A stretch of DNA of 64,000 nucleotides from Datisca glomerata (lineage: Eukaryota > Streptophyta > Magnoliopsida > Cucurbitales > Datiscaceae): NCBI GenBank assembly GCA_003255025.1, contig QANY01004052.1, forward strand, positions 1,550,001 through 1,614,000, in the 5' to 3' direction. Below are positions 11,635-22,972 of the stretch, in pieces; within the stretch, counting starts at the first letter, position 1, and every line of letters starts with the position of its first letter. The position numbers and the translations under genes are program-made. The notes beneath the pieces are model-generated. The model had not been told where the DNA came from and made no database searches. It saw nothing but the letters and a program-made list of their open reading frames with translations.

Positions 11635-13728
11635 ATGGGTTGTTGTCGCTCCAAGAAAGAGCGTCTCAATTGGACAACTGACTTACATGATCGTTTTGAA
11701 GAAGCTGTTAATCAGCTTGGCGGGCCTGATCGTAAGTATTTGATGTTCAATTGTTCATGTCATTCTAGGATTTGATATCCTCGTACCTCTGGTTCCATCA
11801 TGTCTTTTGGTTTCGGACAACCTAAGAACGTTACCCGTTTGTTGTAAAATTTTGTTATAATGTGTGTATTTGTACTGTAGGGGCAACTCCAAAGGGTATA
11901 TTGAAGGTTATGGCAATTTCTGGATTAAACATCAAACATGTCAAAAGTCACTTGCAGGTGAAAATCTATATTGTGTTTTCTTTGATTATATTAACATTTA
12001 CTATCTTATGCTAGGTTATGTTTTCCGACCTTTTCCTATTGAGTTTAGGCTTCTTTTTTTTAATATTTACAGAAATACAGGATCTCAAAATATATTTTAG
12101 AATCAACCAACAGTAAGTTCCAAAAACTCCCATTAAAAATAAATAAATCAAATTCTACTACAAACCCACCTTAGGGATTGACTTATTTGGCTATTCATTA
12201 CTCTCTTTTTTAGTAGGAGGCAAGTTTGAGAGGAAAAGTATTTCAGATATGCTGCCTAATTTCAGTGTGACATGGTGAGCTCCTTTTTTACATTTACTAT
12301 ATTAGAAAATTTTCAGTTCTCCTCAAATATTGAAAATTCAGTATATAATTCTTTCGTATCATTAGATATTATGGTTTGTTTGACAGTCAGGATAGTACTG
12401 GATAGTACTATACTAAATCTACCGGATTTCACTATACTGTATTGTATTGTATTAAATAGTGCAGCCCAATGTTTGATGGTGTATTGATTAAAAAATTGTA
12501 TTAATTGGACACTTATTGATACATGATAGTACTAAAATGTAAAATCGTCATTCATCGCTCTGAAATCACATCTTATTTTGCATTTCCAATCACAAAAAAA
12601 ATCATATTTTCAAGTAAATAATATATTCCACAATATTAATAGATACATCTAATTATTAAATAATGTGTAAATATTGAGTAAATATCTGAAAAAAGAGCCT
12701 ATCAAAATAAAATTCAAACCCTAAAAATTCTAGCTGAGCTAGAGAGGAGAAATGAAGAAAGAATTTTTTTTACTCTTAGTGCCGTTGAGTCCCAGTGATC
12801 AGGGCCGTATTAGTTAATGCGGTGATATGAGTACTATTTAGTCTGATCATATTAACTAATCCAAACATATTGTCAAGTCAAACATGAAACAATACTAAAA
12901 TAATATTGTCCAACATTTTAGCACTATTCAATACTAACAACCAAACAAGGCTTATGTATACATGCACATGTTTTTCAAAGTTTAACAGCTCATTCATTTT
13001 ATTACATCAAGCTATGAATAAAATAATATATTTTTAAGACATTGACAGTAAATTATATGAATGAGTACTGTAAAAATATATATCACCAACAAATCCAGAT
13101 TTTGGCTTATGGTTATTTCTGTTTTTTTTGGTTAATTATTATTAAAATGTGTGTGCAGTGCTACTCAACTTAACCAAGCCATGCAAATGCAAATGGAAGC
13201 CCAAAGGCATCTAAGTGATCGAGTAGAGGTACAAAATCAACATTACCTTTAGAACTTCTCACTGAATTAGTAAGACTAAATAACTAGAGGACGAAGTGTT
13301 AGTTCTATGATTTTATCATCTTGTGGTAATAAATAAATATGTTGTAGATTCAAAAGAGCTTGAAACTCAAGATTGAATCCCAACAAAGATTTCTAGAGCG
13401 ATTTACGCCAGATCGAAGAAACCGGTCGATCCTCGAAAGAAGATTGAGCAGGCCAAGTTTCTCTCTTGAATCACTTCCTTCCCTTTGCGAGGAATCCAAC
13501 ACTGATGGAGAAGAATGCCAACCACAACCATTGAAGAGGCTTAGAGTGGAATGTGATGACTTCTCATCACCAAGTTGTGCAGTTGAATCATCACTTGGTT
13601 CAGGACTTTACAGCCCTTCAATGTTCCTTATGGAAGACCCTAAAACTCCATATTATGCACTTAATGATATCGGGTTTTCTTGGAATTTCGCAGCCTGCCC
13701 ATCTCCTTTATTTTCAGACTTTATGTAA
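11635..13728 (+). CDS. MYB-CC (GARP/PHR-like) transcription factor, 241 aa
   Basis: Six exons give 726 bp in frame: 11635-11731, 11881-11957, 12073-12112, 12214-12274, 13159-13228 and 13348-13728. Residues about 9-62 are a single GARP Myb repeat (RLNWTTDLHDRFEEAV, then ATPKGILKVM and VKSHLQKYR), the DNA-binding unit of PHR1/PHL proteins. Residues about 92-134 are the coiled-coil MYB-CC domain (QAMQMQMEAQRHL, then LKLKIESQQRFLERF), expected to mediate dimerisation. The usual LHEQLE core is here LSDRVE. The 77-bp exon 2 fits the family's structure. The rest is Ser-rich and acidic. I chose the ATG in CACCATGGG. An in-frame ATG-less extension to CTG/ATG at 11569 exists but may be intronic or UTR. 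The family includes phosphate-starvation regulators, but the exact target is unknown. Confidence 0.92.
12372..12951. mobile_element. Tourist-like (PIF/Harbinger) MITE in MYB-CC intron 4
   Basis: About 580 bp lie between two TTA trinucleotides (12369-12371 and 12952-12954). The ends are imperfect inverted repeats: TGGTTTGTTTGACAG on the left, and on the right the reverse complement reading GCCTTGTTTGGTTGTTAG. Both are followed by a related run of AGTAYTRRATAGT-type sequence. There is no coding capacity. A TTA/TAA duplication with TGTTTGG-type ends is the mark of Tourist-like elements. It makes up two thirds of the 884-bp intron. Confidence 0.62.
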
Positions 13729-13834
13729 TGTTGTGACAAAAAAGTCTAAATAAGGAAGAAATTTGGTTGGTTCCCACTGTCTTGTTGGATTAGAAGACAG
13801 TTTGAAGCAACCAAAAACATCTCCTATATTCTTA

Positions 13835-13840
13835 AATAAA
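13835..13840 (+). terminator. Polyadenylation signal of the MYB-CC gene
   Basis: A canonical AATAAA lies 107 bases after the stop codon, in AT-rich 3' flank. The position suits a plant near-upstream element. Confidence 0.5.
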
Positions 13841-14456
13841 ACTATAATCTTTCAGTTATGAGCATATAAATTGGTCTAATTTTATGTCAAATAAACATGT
13901 ATTGGCTGATCCACTTTAGGAGACAAACACTACAAATTTTTTTTTGGGAGAAAATAATTTAGATTAAACAAACCATCCAATTTATGTGAGACAGACTCAT
14001 TTAAACAAACTACCCCACCTCCTAAGTTGACAGAGGAGAATAGAACCACGTACTGTTCCCACAAGCCACATATTTTTAGCCTCTTTTCATACAAAACGTT
14101 ATGAAACCGACATGTTTTTTTCCCAAGAAAATTGATCAGGAAGACATTTTGTACTAGTTGTTTGCGCCAAAAATGACATGAAATATTATATCACATGTCA
14201 TGGTTCTAAAACTAGTTCATGATTTTACCATATTAGTTTATCTGTTTGATCTAAAATATAATTTATAATGTTTAAACATTATATTCTAATTGATGAGATG
14301 AGTTGTTACAAACACATCAATTAAGTATCACACTCATACTATAAGATTGTGAGTTAGAGTTATAATATCTTAATAGCCGTAAAATTTAATCATATGTTAA
14401 TTGCATTTGGGAAAGTAGTCAAGATTGTTTTAGCATAAAATAGTGAGATTAATGGA
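13841..14456. other. AT-rich spacer between convergent genes
   Basis: This lies between the 3' ends of the plus-strand MYB-CC gene and the minus-strand dioxygenase gene. It should hold the dioxygenase 3' UTR. Nothing else was recognised. Confidence 0.45.
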
Positions 14457-15303
14457 TTAAACAGATAAGAGAGAATCAACTTGAGATTTGCCACAAGGGC
14501 CTTTGATCCTAACGAAAAGTCTATATTCATCGAATGTCATGGGAGGATATAAAGCTGGTCTTTGCTCAGTCACCAACTCTTTCACAGGTTCAATTGGTAA
14601 ATCACTCTTTGGGTTGTAAAAGAATGCCAGTGATAGTCTATCCTTGTTTGAATTCACAATCACCCGATGCTCCACGCTCTTGTACATTGCATTGCTCAAT
14701 ACCTATTTATAATCATCATATATATTAGTATTTGCATTCAAAACTTCATCCAAAAAAATAAATATTACTTAAATTCTCAACCTTGAATATTTTTTTCATT
14801 TTGATCACGAATCTTTAATTTTTTTTAATCAATTTAGTCCTCGAGACTTTAAACTCAAATTTTCAATTTGATAAATACACTCGACTTTACGTCAATCAAA
14901 TGTAACGTTAATGATAACTTGTCCAATGTATTGATAATGTGAGTACCCATTTAGAATATTTTAGAAGGGTATCTTCTAAAATGATAAGTAATTTTCACTG
15001 TAATCATTATCGTCACGATTCACTCTACGAGTTAAAGGTAATGAGTAAATTGAAAAGGAGTTATTTGTTAGAGGAACAAATTGACTAAAAATAAAGTCCA
15101 TGGATGTCAAAAATATGTCAAACTTAAAGAACGGAAACCATAATTTAGTCAACAATATTTTTGTTTACATTCCTTTCACACATTTCACCATCACATAATC
15201 TTTTTTATTTTTCTAATAAACACGTGAAACATTTTTTCTAAAAAACAGCAAAGTGGGGAGGGACGGAGGGACGGAGGGAGGGAGAGGGAGGGAGGGGGGG
15301 AGN

Positions 15304-15338
<35 letters not shown>

Positions 15339-16275
15339 AATTTGATCACCTAAGTTGACAATGAAAGCATTAGGAAGAGGGTTAACAGTGACCCAATGAT
15401 TGAGTTGACGGACTTGGAGACCAGGGACGTTAGAATCAGGCAAAAGTAGAGTGATACCCCCAGGATCAGAGTGAGGGGATAGACCAAGTGTTAAGTCTGG
15501 TTGTGGACATTTCGGGTAGAAATTTACCCTTAAGCATGCTCCTACTTGATCATCATCTCCCCCTCCAAAAGCATTTTGAAGATGGTCCTCTCTTAGCCCA
15601 AGGCTTACTGATATTACTTTCATTAGTCTTCCACATAGCTTCACCATTTCTTCCCCATACTCTGCTATCAATTTCCTGCACTTATTCAAAATCATATTCA
15701 ACTTCCATTTCTACATATCTTTCAGTAAAGATACATAATAAATGAACACGAGAGCTGTTATGTTGGACAAAACAATACCTGCAAGACAGAGGAAGTGAAG
15801 GCCACTTGGTATGGTCTCTAGAAGAAGGTGGCATGAAATAAAGGAAAAAATAGTCACTCCAATCCAAAATGGCACCCTTTTCTACCCCCAAACGACTACC
15901 ATACCCTTCATAAGTATTGGGTGAATTGGCATACTCTTGCTTCACATCCACCGGCAGCATAAAGAATTGATGCCAACTCTCTCTTACCTTCTCCATTAAC
16001 TCATGGCTGACCCCATGGTTCACTATCTGAAAGAAACCCCATTCACGACATGCTTTAGACACACGTGTCAGTTCCTCATTGGTAGTGGTGTTTTGAAGGT
16101 CAATGACAGGGATTTCCATGTCAGCTTCTAACCCATCATCATTGCCATTGGTGGTCAGTGATGGTCTTAGAGATGGGTGTTTGATGTAACTGTCTGGGAT
16201 TGTGCTTAAGCCTGTTTGTGATAAGGATTGGACCCGGACCACCGGTTCAGGCCAATCCTGCATCAGCTTCATCAT
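14457..16275 (-). CDS. Jasmonate-induced oxygenase-type 2OG/Fe(II) dioxygenase, 360 aa
   Basis: Three exons on the minus strand: 15779-16275, 15336-15675 and 14457-14702. They total 1083 bp in frame. The N-terminal WPEPVVRVQSLSQTGLSTIP and YEGYGSRLGVEKGA match the JOX subfamily (At5g05600-like), which hydroxylates jasmonic acid to 12-OH-JA and so damps jasmonate signalling. DIOX_N spans about residues 48-160 and the 2OG-Fe(II) domain about 205-310. The iron ligands are H234, D236 and H291. R301 and S303 form the RxS that holds 2-oxoglutarate. Arginines at 215, 340 and 344 sit where Arabidopsis JOX2 is reported, as I recall it, to bind jasmonate (R225, R350, R354). I chose the ATG at 16275. 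An in-frame ATG at 16311 would add 12 GA-repeat-encoded residues. Probably cytosolic. Confidence 0.93.
14768..15165. mobile_element. Possible MITE in JOX intron 2
   Basis: The intron contains two opposed AT-rich blocks with partial inverted similarity. One has TTAATCAATTTAGTCCTCGA near 14825, and the other has an inverse GAGGAACAAATTGACTAAAA near 15072. Such AATTTAGTCC-type inverted blocks are common in small Mutator-type elements. No clear duplication was found, so borders are approximate. Confidence 0.3.
15254..15334. repeat. GGGA-rich tract and (GA)n microsatellite at JOX intron 2 donor
   Basis: On the plus strand a GGGAGGGACGGAGG-type purine tract (15254-15300) runs into uninterrupted GA repeats up to 15334, with an undetermined base N at 15303. 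On the gene strand this is a polypyrimidine run that begins inside the splice donor. The donor therefore reads GTCTCTCT, not GTAAGT. Confidence 0.85.
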
Positions 16276-16351
16276 TTTCCCTTCTCTCTTCTCTCTCTCT
16301 CTCTCAGACAAGAAATATATATACTTATGTGAGGGTGAGAGAGTGTTGCAC

Positions 16352-16360
16352 CTATTTATA
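16352..16360 (-). promoter_or_regulatory. Probable TATA box of the JOX-type gene
   Basis: On the minus strand TATAAATAG lies about 77 bases before the chosen start codon. A GA/CT-rich leader lies in between. Position and sequence suit a plant TATA box. Confidence 0.6.
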
Positions 16361-17999
16361 GAGAGATGGGAGAATTAATTAGATTATTTTTCATGAGGAA
16401 ATGAGAAAAAATGAAAAGGGTTTTTGTTTAATAGGGCAATTTTTTTTTTGGAGAAAAGTGATTTGAGAATCTGTACTGAACAATATAGGAATGAAATTGC
16501 ATTGGAGGATGAAGTTAGCAAGTTGCGGCCGCAACCAATTAATGAAAGAAATGAACATAGAAAATTTAAGATAATGTTCGGCCGACATCAACCAAACAAC
16601 GGGGGACTTTGGTTCATTTAATTTTTTGGATTTTAAATCACATGGCAATTTGCAGATGTTGGGCTACAATTGTATTTTAAAATGTGACCCACTTTCCAAC
16701 TTTTGGTAGAACCATTTAACCTCCTTTATTTAACACAAATCCTCTTTATTAAAGCTCAAGCTCAGATACATAAATATATATCTTAATATATTAAAATAAT
16801 ATTCAATGAGAGAAACTTTTGATTATCTCTTTTATCTTTTAAATCTCTTAAAATATCATATAATTTAGGATTTTCACATATTCTCTCGTTTAATATAATT
16901 ACTTTTTATTCAATAATAATTTATTTATAAATAGTTTACAAAATTAAGCATTTTTATAATATGACGCAGATAGATATATAAACATCCATAAAAATGAATC
17001 TCAAGGTTATTTTGGACCAACACTAATTTATTTGTTAGTTGTAAAAATTAAATATTATATAATATTTTTAAAAATAATAAATTATCTCTTAATATGATAG
17101 AATCTAACAAATTGATGAATAGCCGTTTTGTATATTATTCAAACAGAAATTCTATGTAGTGAAATTTTAATAATACTATGAACAATCTAATATATTTATT
17201 ATTAATATTATTTTATTTTAAATTTAGATTTACAATCATTTTAAAAATAATGTATTCATTTTACTATTATTATTAATTTTAATTTTTATAATCATTTTAC
17301 TAGTATATATAAAGACACACATATATAGAGAGGTGTGTATCTAATCACTCTAAGTAACTGCACCACCATTAAAGTATAATGAAAAGTTTAATATATACTT
17401 TCATTTTACAAGCAAAACATACTAAAATTTTTAATTTTTGAAAAGTTGAATAACATTCCACATGTCAATTTTTATTTAGTTTACCGATATTTTAGAATTA
17501 TAAACATGAGTTCTCTTGTTCAGACGAATAAACAATATTATATTCAATCTGATCCGTCATTTAAAAAAAAAAGATGAACCAAAAAGTTACAAGATGTGAT
17601 CTAAATCTAATTATATTTAGTATCATAGATGTCACGATCATAGTGGAAATCATCACTTTTTGATACATTATTTAGATAATTAGAGTTACGATAACTATAA
17701 AAAGAACTTTCTAGTTCACTTACAAAAGAATGATCATTGTCAATCTAAAAAAAAGATGGTATATAGAATGATTCACATTTCAGTTTATTTCATTCAATTC
17801 AAGGATTGAACAAAAGAAAAAAAAATGGATTGATTAGTTAGGGGAGTGTGGAGTCGAACTAGATGTATTGAATCAAATTGTTAGAATTACAAGTTATAGG
17901 AGTTTTTTGTTTGTTTTTGTTTTCAAAAGCAGGTTATAAGAGTTGGCTACAATTTAAATATTAGAGTGGCAGAATCAAACAAAATTGTCATCCTTTAGT
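16361..17999. other. AT-rich intergenic DNA upstream of the JOX gene
   Basis: This stretch holds the distal promoter of the dioxygenase gene and AT-rich spacer up to the Copia C LTR. A short ORF at 16424-16621 has no recognisable domain. No other gene or element was identified. Confidence 0.45.
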
Positions 18000-18236
18000 A
18001 GTTACATATCATAATACATAAGTGCTTTAGGTTTTTATTCTGTGCTTCTCCTTTGAGTTGTGTAAAGACCTTTTAACTGTTTGTGTGATTGTTATTTAAG
18101 TCGTACGTGCATATGTATTATTTAATAGATAATAAGGAAACATTTTTCTTTCTATTCCTCTTGCTTCTTCCTCTTCCTTCGCTATTGGTTTCTTCATCCT
18201 TTTCTTTATTTTTTCTCTTCTCTCTTAATTTCTTCA
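18000..18236 (+). repeat. 5' LTR of Copia C
   Basis: It matches the LTR at 22727-22964 through CATAATACATAAGTG, the AGATAATAA block and the pyrimidine-rich end finishing TTAATTTCTTCA. The first bases have diverged from the expected TG, so the left border is set by alignment to the 3' copy. Confidence 0.82.
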
Positions 18237-18247
18237 TGGTATCAGAG
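18237..18247 (+). other. Primer-binding site of Copia C
   Basis: TGGTATCAGAG directly follows the LTR end TTCTTCA. It is complementary to the 3' end of plant initiator methionine tRNA, the usual primer for Copia reverse transcription. Confidence 0.88.
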
Positions 18248-18265
18248 TTTTAAAGACTCGCGTCA

Positions 18266-21200
18266 ATGACTTTCGATTCTTCCTCCACTTCTGGAAATAT
18301 TGCTGCAAATGACTCCGCAAATAACAGTGGATCTCAGCCTCAAATCGTGACTCAAAATGCTCATGTTTCTCCACCTGAATCCCAGCTTCACTCCCCGATA
18401 TTTCCTCTCTCCAATATATGTAATCTCATATCCATACGACTTGATTCTTCCAACTCTGAAAATACCAAATTTCTTCTATTTTGAAAGCCTACTCTGTGTT
18501 TGGGTTTCTTGACGGATCTAAACCATGCCCAATGAAATTTCTCACCAATGAAAATGCTGAGCTATATCATAATACGAAATATGATCTATGGATCTCTCAA
18601 GATCAAGCTTTAGTCACCCTAATCAATGTCACACTCTCTCTTATGGCTCTTTCTTACGCGGTGGGTTGTCAATCTTCACAAGAAGTCTGGACTTCTATAG
18701 AAAGATGTTTTTCTTCCATATCAAGGTCAAATATCAACCAACTTAAATCATATATTCAATCTGTAACCAAGAAAAGTGATAAAAATCTTGACTCCTACAT
18801 TCAACGAATCAAGGAATTAAAGGATAAGCTTGCAGTCGTTTCTGTTCCTGTTGAAGACGAAGATATTCTCATCTACACTCTGAATGGTCTTCCAAATGAA
18901 TACAATGTTGTTCGAACATCCATAAGGACTCGAGTCGAGTCAATATCTCTTGAAGAACTTCACCTTCTTCTCAAATCTGAAGAATAGTTTGTGGCCAAGC
19001 AACACAAAGCCCTTTTCAACCAACTGCTCTAGTTGCAAATCAAGGTTCTAACTACTATAGAGGTAATAATCGTGGAAGGAACTTCAGATATTTTCATAGG
19101 GGTGGACGTTTTAACAATGACAGGTCTAATTCTTCTTAAGGTAGGTATTTCTTTAATCACAATCAATTTTCTTTCATTCTTGGCACACCTCCTACCTCTC
19201 TACCTTCTCAATCCTCATCCAAAGGGGGATAAAATTTCAATCAAGAATCTTCATTCAGTATTCACAGTTCAAGAACTCTTTGCCAAATATGCCAAAAACC
19301 TGGTCATTCTGCCGTAGACTGCTATCACATAATGAACTTTACATTTCAAGGGATGAATCATCCTACTACACCTTGCTGCAATGACCACCATGCAGTCTCC
19401 TTGGCCTTCCTCTGACTCTCAGGGTTGGTTGATAGATACAGGGTGTAACACACACCTTACTCCAGAGCTAAGTAACATCTTCTCTCCATCTGATTACACT
19501 GGTTCTGACTCTGTAGCAATAGGAAATGGACAAGCTTTGCCTGTTACTCATACTGGTACATGTTTGCTTCCTACTTCTTCCCACTGTTTTAAGATGTCTA
19601 ATTTGTTATGTGTTCCAAATCTTTATGCTAATCTCTTCTCTGTCTACAAGTGCTGCAAAGATAATAAATGTGTCTTCTTCGATGTCTCTTACTTCCTTAT
19701 ACAGGACAAGTCCACGGGTCAAGTTCTGTACAAAGGATCCAGTAACAATGGATTATATTCTATCCCTCACACCTTTTCTATTTCAACAAAGACAGATCCT
19801 TCCCATGGTTCCATTGCTTTGCTTGGCTATATAATTAATGATAAAATTTGGCATCAAAGGCTTGGTCATGCATCCAACAATGTTGTTAGATATATACTGA
19901 CTAATTCTGGTTTACCTTGTACTGCTAGTGTTTCTCATGATTCTTGCACATGTACAAGTTACTTATATGGTAAAATGTCAAAGATTTCTTTTCCTTTATC
20001 TCAAACTTGTTCTGATTATCCTCTTCAACTTCTCCACAGTGTTGTTTGGGGTCCGTCCCCTATCACTTCTTTAAAAGGTTAGAAATATTATGTCTCTTTT
20101 ATAGATGATCTAACTAGATATACATGGATCTTTCCTATGACTAATAAATCTGAAGTTGCCTCGATCTTTCAAATGTTTAAACCATTTATTGAGAAACATT
20201 TTTCTCATACTGTTAAGTCCCTAAGGACATATGGGGGAGGAGAATACTCTAGCCTCTCCTTCAAATCTTATCTTCGATCTCAGGGTATTTCACATCAAAA
20301 ATCATGTTAGCAGAATGGGATTGCAGAACGGAAACGCAAGCACAGTATGGAAACAACCATTGCACTACTTCACACTATATCTTTACCTCTTCAGTTTCGG
20401 TATGAAGCTTTTACTACTGCTGTCTTTTTAATTAATCGTATGCCTTCTCAAACTATTAGTAACAAGTCTCCATTTGAACTTCTATTTGGCAAGCAACCTG
20501 ATTATCAATCCTTAAAAATTTTTGGATGTGCCTGTTATCCTTGTCTTAAACCCTATACATCTCATAAACTGGAAAACAAGACTGTTCAATGTATTTTTAT
20601 AGGGTATCCTCTAGATTTCAAAGGTTACCTATGTTATAATCCTAATACTGGTCAAACATGCACATCTAGGCATGTTATCTTTGATGAAATTATGTTTCCG
20701 TATGTTGTCAATTGTTCTAATTCTACTAATGTCTCTTTTGCTCAATCATCTTCTATGCATAATACAAATTATATCTCTCCTGGCACTTATATGTATTCTT
20801 TATGTTCTAAAAGTACTGTTGATTCTAACACTACATACATTTTACAACCTATTGTTATACTGATAATCATCTGCTTCCTACTGATACTACTCATTCTCCT
20901 CATGTTTTAAATACTTCTCCCTTGCATAACATTGTTGTTAATCACCTTGCTCCATCTTTGCTTCAATCTGTCTCTATGCTTCATGATTCTCAATACTCTC
21001 CATCTTTTTCTGATATATCCAACACTTCATCCATTAATCTTAATATTGATAACTCTTTATTGCATAACACAAATTTAGTTCCTTTTAGCACTACCACTGT
21101 TTCACACAGTAACATTCATCCTATGAAGACCATATCTAAGTCTGGTATTTCAAAGAAACGTGCCTGTTGTCTACTTGTCTTGCTACACAAACTGAACCAT

Positions 21201-22630
21201 CTACCTATTATGATGTTGCCAAAATACCTGCATGGGTTTCTGCCATGCAAGATGAGTATAAAGCTCTTTCAACACAAGGGACTTGGACCCTTGTTCCTCT
21301 TCCTCCCAAAAAAAATATTGTGGGGTGTAAGTGGGTAAGCTAAAGTATAATCCTGATGGATCCATTGCTAGACACAAGGCTAGACTTGTGGCTAAGGGAT
21401 TCCATCAAGAATATGGTCTTGATTATCATGAAACATTTAGTCCTATGATTAAGAAACCCACGGTTAGAATTATTCTTGCGTTAGCTGCTCAATTTAACTG
21501 GACTCTAAGACAGCTAGATGTTAAAAACGCTGTCCTCCATGGTATTTTGAATGAAGAGGTGTATATGTTTCAGCCCCCTGGTTTTGTTCGCCCTACATAT
21601 CCTAATCACGTTTGTAAATTACATAAATCTCTATATGGTCTTAAACAGATACCAAGAGCTTGGTTTGATACATTTACATCTTATCTTCTTACTTTAGGCT
21701 TTTGCTCCTCACAAGCTGATACTTCTCTTTTTGTAAAGGCGGATCATAACTCTATAACCTATCTCCTTTTATACGTGATGATATAGTCATTACTGGCACC
21801 AATACCTCTTATATCACTGATTTGATTTCCTCTCTTCAATAACAATTTGATATGACTGATTTAGGCACTTTAAGGTACTTCTTAGGTCTTGAAATTACAA
21901 GATCTACTTCTGGAAGTTTTGTAAAATCAAAAGAAATATGCCACCGATCTTTTATTAAAGGCTGGAATGCTAGAAGCTAAACCATGCTCCTCACCTTGCT
22001 CTACTAAATCACAATTGTACAATCATGTAGGCAACAATCTATCTGATGTTTTTTAGTACAGGATTTTGGTTGGGTCTTTACAATATTTGACCTTTATAAG
22101 GCCAGATATTAGCTTAGCTGTTAATAGGGTATGTCAGTTCATGCATAACCCTACAACAACCCATTTATCTGCTGTCAAGCGCATTCTCAAGTATGTCGTT
22201 GGGACAATATCTCATGGCATCATATTTAAACACGATTCTTTGTGTTTGTAGGCTTTTAGTGACTCTGATTGGGCAGGAGACCCATCAGACATACGTTTAA
22301 CAATTGGATTCATCATCTTCCTTGGCAGCAAGCATATCTCTTGGAGTGCTAAGAAGTAACAAACTGTTGCTAGGTCTTCTACAGAGGCAGAGTACAAAGC
22401 TCTTACCAATAGAGTTGTTGAACTATCTTGGATAAGACAATTATTATGTGATCTTCATTTGTTTCTGCCCAAACAATCCATTTTATAGTGTGATAACATG
22501 TCTGCCATAGCCCTGACATCCAATCCAATCTCCCATGCGAGAATAAAATATGTAGAAGTTGATTACCACTTCATTCAGGAAAGGTGGTCAAGAAGGATCT
22601 TCATGTTCAACACATTCATACTCATCTTCA
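18266..22630 (+). pseudogene. Copia C gag-pol polyprotein, inactivated
   Basis: The order is as follows. Gag starts at 18266 and its UBN2 region is open to 18987. A CCHC knuckle (CQICQKPGHSAVDC) lies at 19281-19322. The protease has the motif LIDTGCNTH near 19430. GAG-pre-integrase (IWHQRLGHAS) is near 19850. Integrase spans 20080-20700, reverse transcriptase 21330-22000 and RNase H 22060-22600 ([24 protein letters not shown]). Damage includes a stop after 18480, a stop near 20081, TAT in place of the integrase aspartate codon at 20230, a stop before QNGIAERK, a one-base loss in the reverse transcriptase YVDD codons (21771-21786), and stops in RNase H. It cannot encode an active polyprotein. 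Confidence 0.9.
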
Positions 22631-22726
22631 GCTCGTAGATCTCTTTACTAAACTCCTATGTACACCTCAGCTTGTTTTTCTTATGAACAAACTCATGCTC
22701 TTTACACCAGGCATCAGTTTGAGGGG

Positions 22727-22964
22727 TGATGATAATCATAATACATAAGTGTTTTAGGTTTTTATTTTGTGCTTCTCCTTTTAGTTGTATGGGTACCTTT
22801 TAACTGATTGTGTGGTTATTATTTAAACCGTACGTTCATATGAATTATTCAACAGATAATAAAGAAACATTTTTCTCTCTATTCCCTCTTTCTTCTTCTT
22901 CTTCCTTCGCTATTATTTTCTTCATCCTTTTCTTTGTTTCTTCTCTTCTCTCTTAATTTCTTCA
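22727..22964 (+). repeat. 3' LTR of Copia C
   Basis: It begins TGATGATAATCATAATAC right after the polypurine TTTGAGGGG and ends TTAATTTCTTCA. It is 238 bp and pairs with the 5' copy. Confidence 0.85.
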
Positions 22965-22972
22965 GCAGTGAG

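Larger units (their letters stand above)
18000..22964 (+). mobile_element. Copia LTR retrotransposon C, complete but decayed (about 5 kb)
   Basis: The element has LTRs at both ends (about 237 and 238 bp), a tRNA-iMet-type primer site directly after the first LTR, gag and pol in Copia order, and a polypurine tract before the second LTR. The flanking five bases are TTAGT (left) and GCAGT (right), so any duplication is eroded. By eye the LTRs differ at about 18 of 135 compared positions, which points to an old insertion. A solo LTR begins only a few bases after its right end. Confidence 0.9.
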
